From Emticicia fluvialis (GTDB lineage Bacteria; Bacteroidota; Bacteroidia; Cytophagales; Spirosomataceae), in assembly GCF_024793945.1 (NCBI RefSeq), contig NZ_JANUSD010000016.1, forward strand, positions 62,001-126,000: DNA of 64,000 bases, in the 5' to 3' direction. Below are positions 41,767-51,248 of this stretch, in pieces. A program made the translations under genes and the position numbers. The notes beneath the pieces were generated by a model. That model was not told where the DNA came from. It did not search any database and saw only the letters and a program-made list of their open reading frames with translations. How positions within the stretch are numbered: position 1 is the stretch's first letter; every line of letters begins with the position of its first letter.

Positions 41767-43710
41767 CTAGGCTTTTTTAAGCGTAAAATAGAACGTGCTG
41801 CCTTTGCCTTCTTCGCTTTCCAGCCAGATTTTCCCGCCATTAGCCTGCACAAACTCTTTAATAAGCAATAGCCCCAGCCCGGTGCCTTTTTCGCCATCGG
41901 TGCCATAAGCTACATTGATATTGCTGCGCAAAAACTGCTGCTGCTGCTCGGCGCTTATACCCACACCATTATCATTTACCGAAAAAACTACGAAGTCTTC
42001 GTCGACGTCAGAGGCGGCGTTAACTTCAATACTACCCTCTTTGTGGCTGAACTTAATGGCATTCGATAACAGATTGCGGATGATGAAGTCGAACTGAGAG
42101 GCATCGGCATACACCTGCAGGCCGGCAGGCACATGGTTGCTCAGGTTTAAAGCCTTGGCCCTTGCCTGGTTCATAAGCACATTGATGTTTTTGCTTACAA
42201 TGGCTTCAGGCTCAAACTTTATCATGCTTACGGCAGCCCCCTGCAACTGTATTTTACCCCAGTTCAGTAAAGACGTAAGCACCTCATAAGACGCATCGCA
42301 TTGTTGTTTCATAATGCCAACAATCTCTTTGCGTTCGGCGGGGTCCAGCTCATCCAGTTCCATAATGGTCAGCAGTTGAGTCATATTGCCGATGGGCCCG
42401 CGGAGGTCGTGCCCGATGATAGAAAACAAACGGTCTTTTACCAGATTAGACTCTGCCAGGCGGGCATTCATTGCCTTGGTTGCGCGTGCATTACGCCATA
42501 CCATAAATGTTACACCCAGCAGGGCCAGCAATATCAGGCCACTGGCACCAAACCACAGCATCAGTTCATGCTCTTCTCTTTCAAGCCTTGCCGTGCTGGT
42601 TATCAGTAAATTTCTGGCATGCATACCAGACAACTCCTGCTCTTTATTTATGATAAACAGGCTGTCAAGCAAGGCGTGTTGTTGCTCAAGGGCATGCAGG
42701 GCTTCGTTATAACGTTTCTCCTGCCTGTATATCGCGGCCATTGCTTTATAAACCTCGGCCTGCAACCGCTGGTGCGACATCGTCCTGGCTATTCCAAGTG
42801 CATAGCTCAGGTGCCCAAGGCTCTTGTCTGCATCAGATTTCTTTACTATGTCGGCAATTTTTAGCAGTGCCATCACCTGTTCTTCGGGCATCGAAAACTC
42901 CTCTGCTTTATCAAGAGCGGTTTTATGATACGCCAGGGCGCTGTCGTCGTTGCCTTGCTGGCTAAAGGCGTCGCCGGTGCGGGTCAGGTACGTAATATGG
43001 TTGCTTACACCCTCCGGATGACTGCTCTGCTCTATTCCCTTTTTAAAATGTTCAATGGCATTGGCGTGGTCTCCTTCGTTCAGATGCACCCTGCCTATAT
43101 GTTCCAGAATAGCCGGATTCACCTTGCCAACAGGCAGCTCTTTGTTCAGCGCCTCGGCCTGCTTGTAATAACCCAGGGCTTTGGCCGGGTTATTGTTCAT
43201 TTCTTCAACAGAACCCAGCTTCAGGTAGCTATGAATCATAGCTACGGTGTCTTTTGCACTGATGCTCAGGTCTAAGGCCTTGCGCAGATACGCCGCCGCT
43301 TTGGCCACATTGCCGCCTCTGCTTTCTGCAATGCCCAGTTCGGCGTAGGTGAGCGTCATGTTTTTGCGGTCTTTCAGCTTTGTAAAAATATCGAGCGCAA
43401 GCACCAGGTCCTGATGCGCCGTCGACAATTTGCTGTAAAGGATATTGATAACCCCCAATTGATAAAGGAACATACCCTGAGCCGGCTTGTTATGAAGGTG
43501 GGTGGCCAGTTTCAGACCCTTGATGGCATAATGCATGGCGGAGTCTGACCGCTTGTTTTCAAAATATCTGCTGATTGATAAATACAGCCGGATTCTGCCG
43601 GTGTCGGAACTGCTATTTTTAAGCTGACTTTGCAGGCTTGATAAATCGTTCTGGCCAATAACAACAGTAGTAACTAGGAAAAACAAAATAAAATAAAAAA
43701 ATCTCAACAT
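41767..43710 (-). CDS. TPR-containing sensor histidine kinase
   Basis: This 647-residue protein has a signal peptide (about residues 1-19), about seven TPR-like units in the periplasm (about 25-370) and a transmembrane helix near 383-402 (LMLWFGASGLILLALLGVTF). The HisKA has H434 (IIGHDLRGP). The HATPase has NLLSNAIKFSHKEG, VNDNGVGIS and GTGLGLLLIKEF. It senses an envelope signal through the TPRs and lacks an attached receiver or DNA-binding domain. No response regulator gene is adjacent, so it may pair with a partner elsewhere. Confidence 0.93.
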   Translation of the reverse strand: MLRFFYFILFFLVTTVVIGQNDLSSLQSQLKNSSSDTGRIRLYLSISRYFENKRSDSAMHYAIKGLKLATHLHNKPAQGMFLYQLGVINILYSKLSTAHQDLVLALDIFTKLKDRKNMTLTYAELGIAESRGGNVAKAAAYLRKALDLSISAKDTVAMIHSYLKLGSVEEMNNNPAKALGYYKQAEALNKELPVGKVNPAILEHIGRVHLNEGDHANAIEHFKKGIEQSSHPEGVSNHITYLTRTGDAFSQQGNDDSALAYHKTALDKAEEFSMPEEQVMALLKIADIVKKSDADKSLGHLSYALGIARTMSHQRLQAEVYKAMAAIYRQEKRYNEALHALEQQHALLDSLFIINKEQELSGMHARNLLITSTARLEREEHELMLWFGASGLILLALLGVTFMVWRNARATKAMNARLAESNLVKDRLFSIIGHDLRGPIGNMTQLLTIMELDELDPAERKEIVGIMKQQCDASYEVLTSLLNWGKIQLQGAAVSMIKFEPEAIVSKNINVLMNQARAKALNLSNHVPAGLQVYADASQFDFIIRNLLSNAIKFSHKEGSIEVNAASDVDEDFVVFSVNDNGVGISAEQQQQFLRSNINVAYGTDGEKGTGLGLLLIKEFVQANGGKIWLESEEGKGSTFYFTLKKA

Positions 43711-44191
43711 CAGGCGCGTTTTTCTGGTTAGGGTAGGTTCAAAATTAATAAAAATATGCTTGCACTAACGGCCGGAGCAATTTTTTTGGGATTCACATGG
43801 CTATTTAGCGCTTAAAAAACAATTAAGCGGTGCTGTTTGACAATCAGGTTACTTGTCAGTAAAACTCACTCAAATAACCTGCCAAATTATAGTTTTGAAG
43901 CAACAATCAGTAAAAAAAGCTGGAAATGAAACAGACAGGAAGGTCTTCAGAAGCGTACTATCGATAGCTTTAATCTGTTTTTCGTCAATTTTGCAGGCTT
44001 CGGAATGGTCTGGCCATCGTGTTAAAAGCACCTGCAAGGCATAAACCACCCCGGCCGGATTACGGATTGAGCTTTGGCAGGCAAGGTAGACGGCTCAACT
44101 TCAAGCGCACCCATGCCCATGCGCCAATCAAACATAGCAGCTCAACCGGATTGAGTGTGTTCTCCGGCCTCAGCGATTGTAGTGTCATCTG
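43711..44191. other. Non-coding gap of about 480 bp
   Basis: No supportable gene was found. A plus-strand TAGTTTTG near 43889 fits a -7 element, but the frames after it are very short or lack clear starts. Confidence 0.4.
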
Positions 44192-44815
44192 TCAGTTCCT
44201 GGCTTTCTTAGGTGGTTCAAAATCTTCCGGTGTGGCCACGTATTCAAGCCCCAGCACCCAGGTTATCAAAAAAACGTAGCTTATCTTTTGTGCTATGGGC
44301 AACGCTACCAGCCATATACTGGCATAATAAAGAAAAGCATTCAGATAAAGGAAAAACAGGCAGATAAAAGCATTGAGCTTTAGCAGCCGCAGGCGCGACC
44401 TGAGCACAAAAACAAACAAATAAAACATGGCCAGCATACCAAACACACAGGCAATGCTAACGGCTATGTCGTGATATTGCGTAATGGCCCCGAAAGCAAA
44501 AACAAAAGAAGCCACACCACCATAACGGATAATGAATGAGGCCCCCCGGTGAGGTATTTTGGCTGCTACCCTGTAAAAAAACGCCCCAAACCCCACACAC
44601 ATACAAAACATACCGGCAAAGGCCCACCGCTGACCCGGATTGGCCACGCCATTGATACCGGTATCGCCAAAAAGGCTGCACAGGTAATTGTCAGCAAAAC
44701 TATAACCAACAGAGGTTGCACTGGCCTGCGAGCCGCCCGGATAAAGCGATACGGCTATGCCCAGAAAGACCAGAGCCAACGCCAGAAAAATAGTAACCAA
44801 GTGTTTCTGAACCAT
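44192..44815 (-). CDS. DUF998-like membrane protein
   Basis: The 207-residue protein has about six hydrophobic segments. The early motif SFADNYLCSLFGDTGINGVANPG resembles the loop after TM1 in DUF998-type membrane proteins, and GAFFYRVAAKIPHRG follows TM2. No function is known for the family. The charged tail (PEDFEPPKKARN) should be cytosolic. The gene is monocistronic and is not related to the tape-measure gene upstream, as a terminator separates them. Confidence 0.6.
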   Translation of the reverse strand: MVQKHLVTIFLALALVFLGIAVSLYPGGSQASATSVGYSFADNYLCSLFGDTGINGVANPGQRWAFAGMFCMCVGFGAFFYRVAAKIPHRGASFIIRYGGVASFVFAFGAITQYHDIAVSIACVFGMLAMFYLFVFVLRSRLRLLKLNAFICLFFLYLNAFLYYASIWLVALPIAQKISYVFLITWVLGLEYVATPEDFEPPKKARN

Positions 44816-44909
44816 GTATGAGGTTTTTTGGGATGAATATCGACATTTTTAAGACAAACTTATTGATAATGCCACACATTTTATAAAAACAGATATAAAC
44901 CAAACCAAA

Positions 44910-44993
44910 AACCGTGAACCAAAGTGTATTTTGTGTACCTGCCGGCCAAAACCTTGCCGCCGGATACACAACAAAACACCAGGCCTCACGGTT
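44910..44993 (-). terminator. Long hairpin terminator of tape-measure gene
   Basis: AACCGTGA (44910-44917) pairs with TCACGGTT (44986-44993), and inner stretches (GTGTATTTTGTGTA with TACACAACAAAACAC) extend the stem with a few bulges. On the minus strand TTTTTGG follows. It starts about 26 nt after the tape-measure stop. Confidence 0.65.
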
Positions 44994-45019
44994 AAAAATG
45001 AACGCTGCAACTGATGCGG

Positions 45020-48000
45020 TTAATACCCCCCACCCGCGCGGATATCGCCGTTATTATTGCTGATTTTCTTTTCGATGGTCTCCAGGCGTTCCAGGTGTTT
45101 CAGGAATCGGCTGTTGGTGGCAATCTCGGTTAGTGCCAGCAGTTGGTTACGGTTTACGTCCAGATTAGTGGCCTGTGTCATCCGGATGGCGTTCATCTGC
45201 CCCGCCAACACCCCGGCGGTCTCTTCCGAAACAGATTTGATAGAGCCTGACAAAGAGTTGGGGTTGGTACCTTTGCCGAAGGGGTCATTAAATCCGCCAT
45301 TTTCAAGTGCTTTCTCTAAATCCTCTAATCCTTTGGTATATAATCCAACATCTTTTACTGCATCCTTGCTGAACCGTTCCATATCGTCAGTGATATCCTG
45401 GTCTCCGAAAGGACTGTATGAGTTCATCATTTCTTTGTCAAGCTTAGCAAAATTATCTTTAAAAATAGCAGTAAATAGCAATTTGGCAGCCATATCGGCA
45501 ATTATATTACCAACTGTTTTGCTGAAAGCGGCCGCCGCATCTTCGCCCGATTTAAATGCGTTTACCAGGCTATCACGGATAGAATCTCCCAGTTTACCGG
45601 TCAGTTCCAGAATACCCTCTCTCATTTGCTGTGCCGACTGCTCCATGGCATCGCCATAATCCAGCGCCGTTTGTACCAGCTGTTTGGTGTTGTCGTCTAA
45701 CTGCCCATTGGCAATCAGCGCCTTGGCCATATCTACATTAATGGTCTTCCAACCGTCGGCACCGGTTTTCACCAGTTCCGGATACTGTTCAAGTAGCCCG
45801 CCGTAAATGTCCTTTTTCTTTTTGGTGAACAACCCTGTAATTCCACCAACTACGGCACCAACTGCTGCACCCACTGCCGCACCCACTGCATTACCAACAC
45901 CCGGTATAATTGTACCAATAATTGCACCTGTTGCCGCCCCTGTGCCAATCAACTTACCCATAGACTGCCCGTCTATTACATCTTTCTGGCCTTTTTTGGC
46001 TTTACCCTCATTTAGCTTTCCAATAGCCGCCTGAAACTTCATCTGTGCATCCTGATACTGCTTTGCCCCGGCTTTTATCTTAGACTCTATGTCGTCCATG
46101 AACATATTGCCCTCTTTCTTGTAACTCTGGCCAATGCTTTTATTCAAAGCAATTTGATACTGATGTTCATAGCCAATTCGCTCCTGCGCAAACTTTTTCT
46201 CCTGCTCGGCACGTTTTTTATTAGAAGCAATTACAATGTTTACCATGCTGATTACCCCCTGAACGGCAGAGGAATAATCCTGAGCGGAAGGTGGCTTAGT
46301 ATCTGGCATATCTTTTGCCTTTTTAAGCAGCTCCTGAATGTTTGCAAACTGTCCTGTCAATTCAGACAAAAAGGCTCCAACTTCCGCAACGTCCCCGCCA
46401 ACTTCCTTCAAGGCATCTCCTAAAGCTTTTACACCATCAGTTGCCGCTTTCCATTTTTTCTTACTTTCTTCAAGATGCTTAGTTTCAGCCTCTTTTACGG
46501 CTTTTAGCTGGGCATCATACTCGGCCGATTTCTCTGCACCTTTATCTTTCAGAATCTTAAGTTTTTCACGCTCGGCATTCAACACAATTTGGGTCTCTTC
46601 GTTGCTTGTGTCTTTAATCTTCTTGGTTAAAGCCTCAAACTCCTTCGATTTCACCACAGTTTTGGCCTTATTATCAGCCAGTTCTTTCTCTTCATTGGTT
46701 TTTAACAATTCAGATTGTTGCAGATACGCCTCACTCTGCTTGTCGGTATACTGGCTTTCCAGCTCCACGCGGCGGTCAAAATATTTCTTTTTTATCTTCA
46801 GTTGCTCTTCTTCCGAGCCAATCAGAGAAGACATGAAACCAACCAGCTCTTCATGTCTGCGTTTTTGGGCCTCGTTAATCTGCTCATCAAGCTCTTTCAG
46901 CTTGGCTGCCTTCTCCTTATCATCAGTTACTGTACTACCGACAACATCTTTTTCATTATTCAGCCTTGAAATCTTCTCGGTCTCACTTTGCGCATCCTGA
47001 AGCATTTTAGTAACCTGCGCCTTAAAAGCATCGAGAGCAGCGGGGTCTAACTCAATTTTTGCTTTCAGAATAATGAGTTTATCTTTTTCATCAGCAGTGG
47101 CAGTTTTACTTTTTATTTTGGCTTCAAGCACGGCAATTTCTTGTTTCAGGTAGTTCTTAAACCCCTCACCTGCATCTTTCAGGTCTTTAAACTGCTCGTC
47201 AGCAGCTTCCTTGCCATACTCTTTCTGCCATTTGGCATAGAGTTCGTATTGGATTTTTTTGTCCTCAATAATCTCTTCAAATGATTTAACAGAAAAACTC
47301 TTTCTTAACTCTTCAGCTCTTTTTTCAGCTTCGGTCTGTTTTTTAAGTAATTCATTGATTTTGTTGGTGTCTGTGGGTGCTATTTTAGATAAAGCCTCTC
47401 TGGCGTCATTAGCAATTTTTTCGTAAAATGTTATACTTCCATCAGCATAATCCTTTTCAATTTTTTCTCTTATTTCGGCCGCCTTTCTTTCTGCTTCTGT
47501 TTTTTCATTAATCAGCTTCTTGAAATGTTTACTACTCAGATTATTACTATTCTGAAGAGCTTCCTGGATTCTGCTAATTTGATTCTCAAAATATTTCAAA
47601 CTACCAACAGGTGTTTTTTTTTCGGTATTTCCATTGGTTAAATTATATTTGGCCAAGGCCTCATCAGCCATTTTAATAGCAGCTGCATATTGATTCCATT
47701 CTTCGCTACCTTTTTTATTCAACGAAAGGCCTTTTAATAATCTTTCACTCTCGGTCTTTATTTTAGTCCAGGATTCAAAATTCCCACCGTCTTCCGGCTT
47801 TAAGCTAAGGATGCCCTTTAAGGTGGATAAATAATTGGCAGTATGGGAAATTTGTTCATTGAATTTTTTAATACTCCAATTGGCTAAAGTCATATTAAAC
47901 GATTCTCCCTGAATAACCAATCCTTTTTCTTTTTCAAGAATGCCTTCGACTTGTTTTTTTTGCTCCTCCAGACCCTTCTTCTGTGCTTCCAGTTTCTTGA

Positions 48001-50077
48001 TTTTTTCTTTAAGAGGCAAATTGGCGTCTTCAATAGCTTCCTTTTGCTTCCGAAATTCGTTTGTCAGTTTTTCTGCATCTTCTTTGGCTTTAACCAGGAT
48101 ATTTTGTGCATTCTCAATACTTGCAACAACACCGTGCATTCCATTGCCGGTCTTTTTTTTGGCCTCAAGCTTTTCAAGCTCCTCCTGTGCCTCTTTTACT
48201 TTTTTATTGGCCGCATCTACCTTTTTTGACAATTCATCCAGGCTATAATTATCAACTGCATCATTCAACATTTTTTGTGCCTTCGCAACGCCTAATGTTA
48301 AAAACTCTTGCATTGTCATTTTACCAAGCAAAACAGGATAAAGCGCCTGAAGTTCCTCGTACGCCTTCAGCTTATCTAAAGTTGAAGTCGTTTCACTTTG
48401 TATGACACCCAGCAACGACTGATTCTTCGAAGCTAATTCTTCTCTCTTCTTACTGGAGGCATCCAGGGTATCGTTTACTGATTCCTGGGCATCATTTTCT
48501 TCCTCCAAACCCTTAACCAAATACCAAATGCCCGCTCCTAAAGCTGCAACCAGGGCAATTACCTGAACAATCGGATTTGAAAGCAAAGAAGCATTATAGG
48601 CTGCTTGCGCTGCGGCCAATTGCCTTGTAACTGCTATTTGTAGTGTTTGTAATGCAGTTAATTTGGTAGTAGCTACTGCTTCCAGATTAGTTGCGGCAAC
48701 TTCTGCTTCAACTGCTGCGATGTTAGCATTTGTTGATAAGGTGCTGGCATTTTTGGCTGAAGTTTCTAACGCTATTGTTGCAGCATTGAACTCTGAAGCT
48801 GCCGCAGAGGCAGCTTTTCTTGCTGCAACGCCATTTTCTGAGGCAATAAGTAGCGCATTTTGAGCTGCTTCGACACTTTTTGCATTAGAAATAGTTCCTC
48901 TGGCCGCATAGTCTGCCTGGGCAGCGGCCAGCGTTAGCCTTGCAGCAGCAATTTCAGCAGCAGCAGCTTTGGCGACGGCGGCCGTTGTCTGCTTTTTAAT
49001 AGCCAGCGAACTAACCTGAGCCCTTAGTGAAGCCGTTTCGGCAACTGCATTTGCAGCTTTGGCTCTTGTTTCTGCTGCAATGGCAGTCGTGTTCACAGCA
49101 TTAGCCTGTGCTTCTTGAACCTTTAGTCTGATAGTTTTTTCTAATCCAGTGCTATTGTTATCCTTTTGTACTGCAATTTCTTTAAAATTTTGCGCACCAA
49201 CACTTTTCATTGAATTATCAACTAAACTTGCTGTTTTATATAGCCCATAGGTTGCTATTAATGCTTCCAGCGTTTTACCCAATTCTTTATAATGCTGCAC
49301 AAGAAATGTAAGCCCTTCAACTGTGGTATTAATAATTCCATCCTGACTTTTCCCTAGTTCATTAAGCATGCCATTCAGCGCATTTTTAAAAGCAGAAATA
49401 TCTCCCGCCACCGTCTCAGCCTCTTTTTGCATAACCCCATGAAAAATGCCGCCAACATTGGTCATATTCATAAAAGCCTGCTGTACCAGACCAAAACTAA
49501 TCTTTCCTTCATTGGCAAAGGTCTTCACCCCATCGGTATTGGTATGCAACACCCTGGCTAATTCTTCATATACCGGAATATTCTTCCCTGCCATTTTCGT
49601 CAATTCATCTGATGACGCAGCACCACTCTCCCGCATTTTTCCGTATAATTCTGCAAGCTCATTAAGTGGCACACCCACACTCAACGACACATCGCCAAGC
49701 ATTTGTAAATCAGCCATAGCAGTTTTGGCATCCGCGCCAAACGCAATTAATACTTCCGCGCCTTTAGCTATTTCTTCAACATTAAGCGGAGACTGACCGG
49801 CCATCGTCATCACCTCGGCCATCAGCGCATTGGCTTCTACCCTGCTATTTAAAACACCAGCCATTTGGCCCTCCCAGGTTCTGAACTCACCTCTTACTTT
49901 TGCAATATTGTCGCCAATTTGTATGAGTGTTTCAATTACCTGTGCTCCGTCTGCCAGATTTGAAACATTAAAAATCGACCCACCGCTGTTCAAACCCTTA
50001 ATCTTTTTCTCTATGTCATCTAATGTCTTATTAAACTGGGCGGCATCAATTGACGCCGTAAATTGTAGATTTGCCAT
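45020..50077 (-). CDS. Phage tail tape-measure protein (solitary)
   Basis: The 1685-residue protein has the features of a siphophage tape measure: an N-terminal region with FTASIDAAQFNKTLDDIEKK and the tape-measure domain (about 60-250), a long Ala/Lys/Glu helical body, and a hydrophobic segment near 500-525 (VIALVAALGAGIWYLVKGLE). A Gly/Ala-rich hydrophobic stretch near 1405-1440 (GAATGAIIGTIIPGVGNAVG) follows. It should set tail length and help genome or effector passage. By the usual ~0.15 nm per residue it implies a tail of about 250 nm. No tail, head or packaging gene is adjacent; the distal-tail/tip operon lies 33 kb away. It has its own promoter and terminator. Confidence 0.9.
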   Translation of the reverse strand: MANLQFTASIDAAQFNKTLDDIEKKIKGLNSGGSIFNVSNLADGAQVIETLIQIGDNIAKVRGEFRTWEGQMAGVLNSRVEANALMAEVMTMAGQSPLNVEEIAKGAEVLIAFGADAKTAMADLQMLGDVSLSVGVPLNELAELYGKMRESGAASSDELTKMAGKNIPVYEELARVLHTNTDGVKTFANEGKISFGLVQQAFMNMTNVGGIFHGVMQKEAETVAGDISAFKNALNGMLNELGKSQDGIINTTVEGLTFLVQHYKELGKTLEALIATYGLYKTASLVDNSMKSVGAQNFKEIAVQKDNNSTGLEKTIRLKVQEAQANAVNTTAIAAETRAKAANAVAETASLRAQVSSLAIKKQTTAAVAKAAAAEIAAARLTLAAAQADYAARGTISNAKSVEAAQNALLIASENGVAARKAASAAASEFNAATIALETSAKNASTLSTNANIAAVEAEVAATNLEAVATTKLTALQTLQIAVTRQLAAAQAAYNASLLSNPIVQVIALVAALGAGIWYLVKGLEEENDAQESVNDTLDASSKKREELASKNQSLLGVIQSETTSTLDKLKAYEELQALYPVLLGKMTMQEFLTLGVAKAQKMLNDAVDNYSLDELSKKVDAANKKVKEAQEELEKLEAKKKTGNGMHGVVASIENAQNILVKAKEDAEKLTNEFRKQKEAIEDANLPLKEKIKKLEAQKKGLEEQKKQVEGILEKEKGLVIQGESFNMTLANWSIKKFNEQISHTANYLSTLKGILSLKPEDGGNFESWTKIKTESERLLKGLSLNKKGSEEWNQYAAAIKMADEALAKYNLTNGNTEKKTPVGSLKYFENQISRIQEALQNSNNLSSKHFKKLINEKTEAERKAAEIREKIEKDYADGSITFYEKIANDAREALSKIAPTDTNKINELLKKQTEAEKRAEELRKSFSVKSFEEIIEDKKIQYELYAKWQKEYGKEAADEQFKDLKDAGEGFKNYLKQEIAVLEAKIKSKTATADEKDKLIILKAKIELDPAALDAFKAQVTKMLQDAQSETEKISRLNNEKDVVGSTVTDDKEKAAKLKELDEQINEAQKRRHEELVGFMSSLIGSEEEQLKIKKKYFDRRVELESQYTDKQSEAYLQQSELLKTNEEKELADNKAKTVVKSKEFEALTKKIKDTSNEETQIVLNAEREKLKILKDKGAEKSAEYDAQLKAVKEAETKHLEESKKKWKAATDGVKALGDALKEVGGDVAEVGAFLSELTGQFANIQELLKKAKDMPDTKPPSAQDYSSAVQGVISMVNIVIASNKKRAEQEKKFAQERIGYEHQYQIALNKSIGQSYKKEGNMFMDDIESKIKAGAKQYQDAQMKFQAAIGKLNEGKAKKGQKDVIDGQSMGKLIGTGAATGAIIGTIIPGVGNAVGAAVGAAVGAVVGGITGLFTKKKKDIYGGLLEQYPELVKTGADGWKTINVDMAKALIANGQLDDNTKQLVQTALDYGDAMEQSAQQMREGILELTGKLGDSIRDSLVNAFKSGEDAAAAFSKTVGNIIADMAAKLLFTAIFKDNFAKLDKEMMNSYSPFGDQDITDDMERFSKDAVKDVGLYTKGLEDLEKALENGGFNDPFGKGTNPNSLSGSIKSVSEETAGVLAGQMNAIRMTQATNLDVNRNQLLALTEIATNSRFLKHLERLETIEKKISNNNGDIRAGGGY

Positions 50078-50112
50078 CTTGCAGAAATTGTTGTGTTGGA
50101 TTTTTTATATCA

Positions 50113-50176
50113 ACAAATATAACCATTTCATACTTATAATGTAAGCACATCAGCGAAAAATATTTCCGGCACAAAA
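50113..50176 (-). promoter_or_regulatory. Promoter/upstream element of tape-measure gene, shared with tail operon
   Basis: On the minus strand the order is TTTTGTGCCGG, AATATTTTTCGC, the near-inverted repeat CTTACATTATAAG, then TATATTTG (50114-50121), with the ATG about 36 nt on. It aligns with 12210-12271 with a few substitutions and small gaps. Such conservation outside coding sequence, 38 kb apart, points to common control. Confidence 0.75.
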
Positions 50177-50328
50177 ACTTGTTTTTTAAATTCCTGTTGC
50201 ACGTCTTTCATGCCCTTCCGCTGCGCCATTCGGCTTCATTTTTTTAAATCAAAACCAGAAGCCCTACCACCCATTATTATATAACTATATTAAAAAGTTT
50301 AGTTTCGTTTTGTTTAGTTTATTTAATG

Positions 50329-50376
50329 GTAGCAGCTTAGGTGATAGCTTAGGGTGCGGCTTAGGGTATGGTTTAG
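50329..50376 (+). repeat. Four tandem 12-bp units
   Basis: The units end in GCTTAG or GTTTAG: AGCAGCTTAG (with two bases before it), GTGATAGCTTAG, GGTGCGGCTTAG and GGTATGGTTTAG. A further GCTTAG occurs near 50425. The gap between tape measure and the next gene holds no supported gene. Confidence 0.7.
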
Positions 50377-50480
50377 GTGTCAATGGCCGACACCAACACA
50401 CGTGCTGCCTGGCACCTGGTGTCAGCTTAGGTATCAAACGCTGACACCTATACGTAAACAAGGTATCAGATTCTGACACC
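50376..50480 (+). promoter_or_regulatory. Cluster of GGTGTCAG/CTGACACC inverted repeats
   Basis: GGTGTC/GACACC pair at 50376-50394. GGTGTCAG (50418-50425) pairs with CTGACACC (50441-50448). GGTATCAG/CTGACACC pair at 50462-50480. The shared half-site and its repetition upstream of the plus-strand gene at 50531 suggest an operator array for one regulator, about 50-155 nt before that ATG. Confidence 0.6.
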
Positions 50481-50530
50481 CTGCTGGCACAGAGTTTTCA
50501 TGTTAAAGACTGAACTAAAATATACACACA

Positions 50531-50878
50531 ATGGAAAACCAGAACAGACAACCTCTTGCGGCAACAGACCAGGGAAACGGCCAGCCGAACAATGCCAGCC
50601 AGGGCCTAAGCAGCAACCAGCAGGCAGGTAGCACCGGCACTACGCCTCAGCCCGACCAGGCCAATACCTACCGCGGGCAAGGCGGGCAGGAGTACGACGT
50701 AGATGCAGACGATACCCTAAACCACAAGCCGGCCGATGCGCCGGAAATTGAAACGGTAACGCCCGAAACGGAGTCGGCCGAAGAAGAAGCCAAAGACAAG
50801 GATATGGAATCAAACCGCGATACCGACCAGCACGTCAGTCCGGGCGACAAAGCGCCCAACAAAGAATTCAACCGTTAA
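50531..50878 (+). CDS. Acidic disordered protein of unknown function
   Basis: This 115-residue protein is low in hydrophobic residues and rich in Gln/Asn (N-terminal 50) and then Glu/Asp/Pro (about 55-105), so it is predicted to be disordered. There is no signal peptide and no domain. The upstream operator-like repeats and a strong terminator at 50903 show it is an independent gene. The short end (SPGDKAPNKEFNR) might be a stress-protein-like motif, which is speculation. Confidence 0.6.
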   Translation: MENQNRQPLAATDQGNGQPNNASQGLSSNQQAGSTGTTPQPDQANTYRGQGGQEYDVDADDTLNHKPADAPEIETVTPETESAEEEAKDKDMESNRDTDQHVSPGDKAPNKEFNR

Positions 50879-50902
50879 CAGTGGCATATATTACCAATAA
50901 TA

Positions 50903-50935
50903 GGGAGTGTCTAAAAAGTATTTTTAGGCACTCCC
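50903..50935 (+). terminator. Strong terminator after acidic protein gene
   Basis: GGGAGTGTCTAAAAA pairs with TTTTTAGGCACTCCC with one mismatch around a 3-nt loop. CTTTTTTT follows on the plus strand. It begins 25 nt after the stop. Confidence 0.9.
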
Positions 50936-51209
50936 CTTTTTTTGTGCAGATAAAAAAAACATACACAATAGCCGGCCGGGTTTGTAACTTTTTGCAGGCA
51001 ACAAAGTAAGCCTTAACGAAACCGATGCCACACAAGGTATTAGTTTGTTTAAATTTAAAGACACACTTAATACTATTTTCACACAACTTTTTTACGTATA
51101 TAGACACCGTTACGCCAGAAAAAAAATTTTGCAGCCGTTAAACTTTATTGACGGGCGGTTGTCTAAACAAATTATTAAATTTTAATGCAGAAAAAATCTA
51201 AACAATTTC

Positions 51210-51217
51210 TATATTTG
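51210..51217 (+). promoter_or_regulatory. -7 element TATATTTG of small-protein gene
   Basis: It matches TAnnTTTG exactly, with the ATG 31 nt downstream at 51249. Confidence 0.55.
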
Positions 51218-51248
51218 TCGCACTAACCTATTATTTGGTAGATAAATT

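Noticed and set aside
43853..44044. Plus-strand frame with a hydrophobic stretch
   Set aside because: It has a non-ATG start and no neighbour, and the hydrophobic segment alone is weak. It may be a gene remnant.
45020..50077. Tape-measure frame as a non-phage coiled-coil protein
   Set aside because: The N-terminal tape-measure domain, length, internal hydrophobic stretches and shared promoter with tail genes all point to a tape measure.
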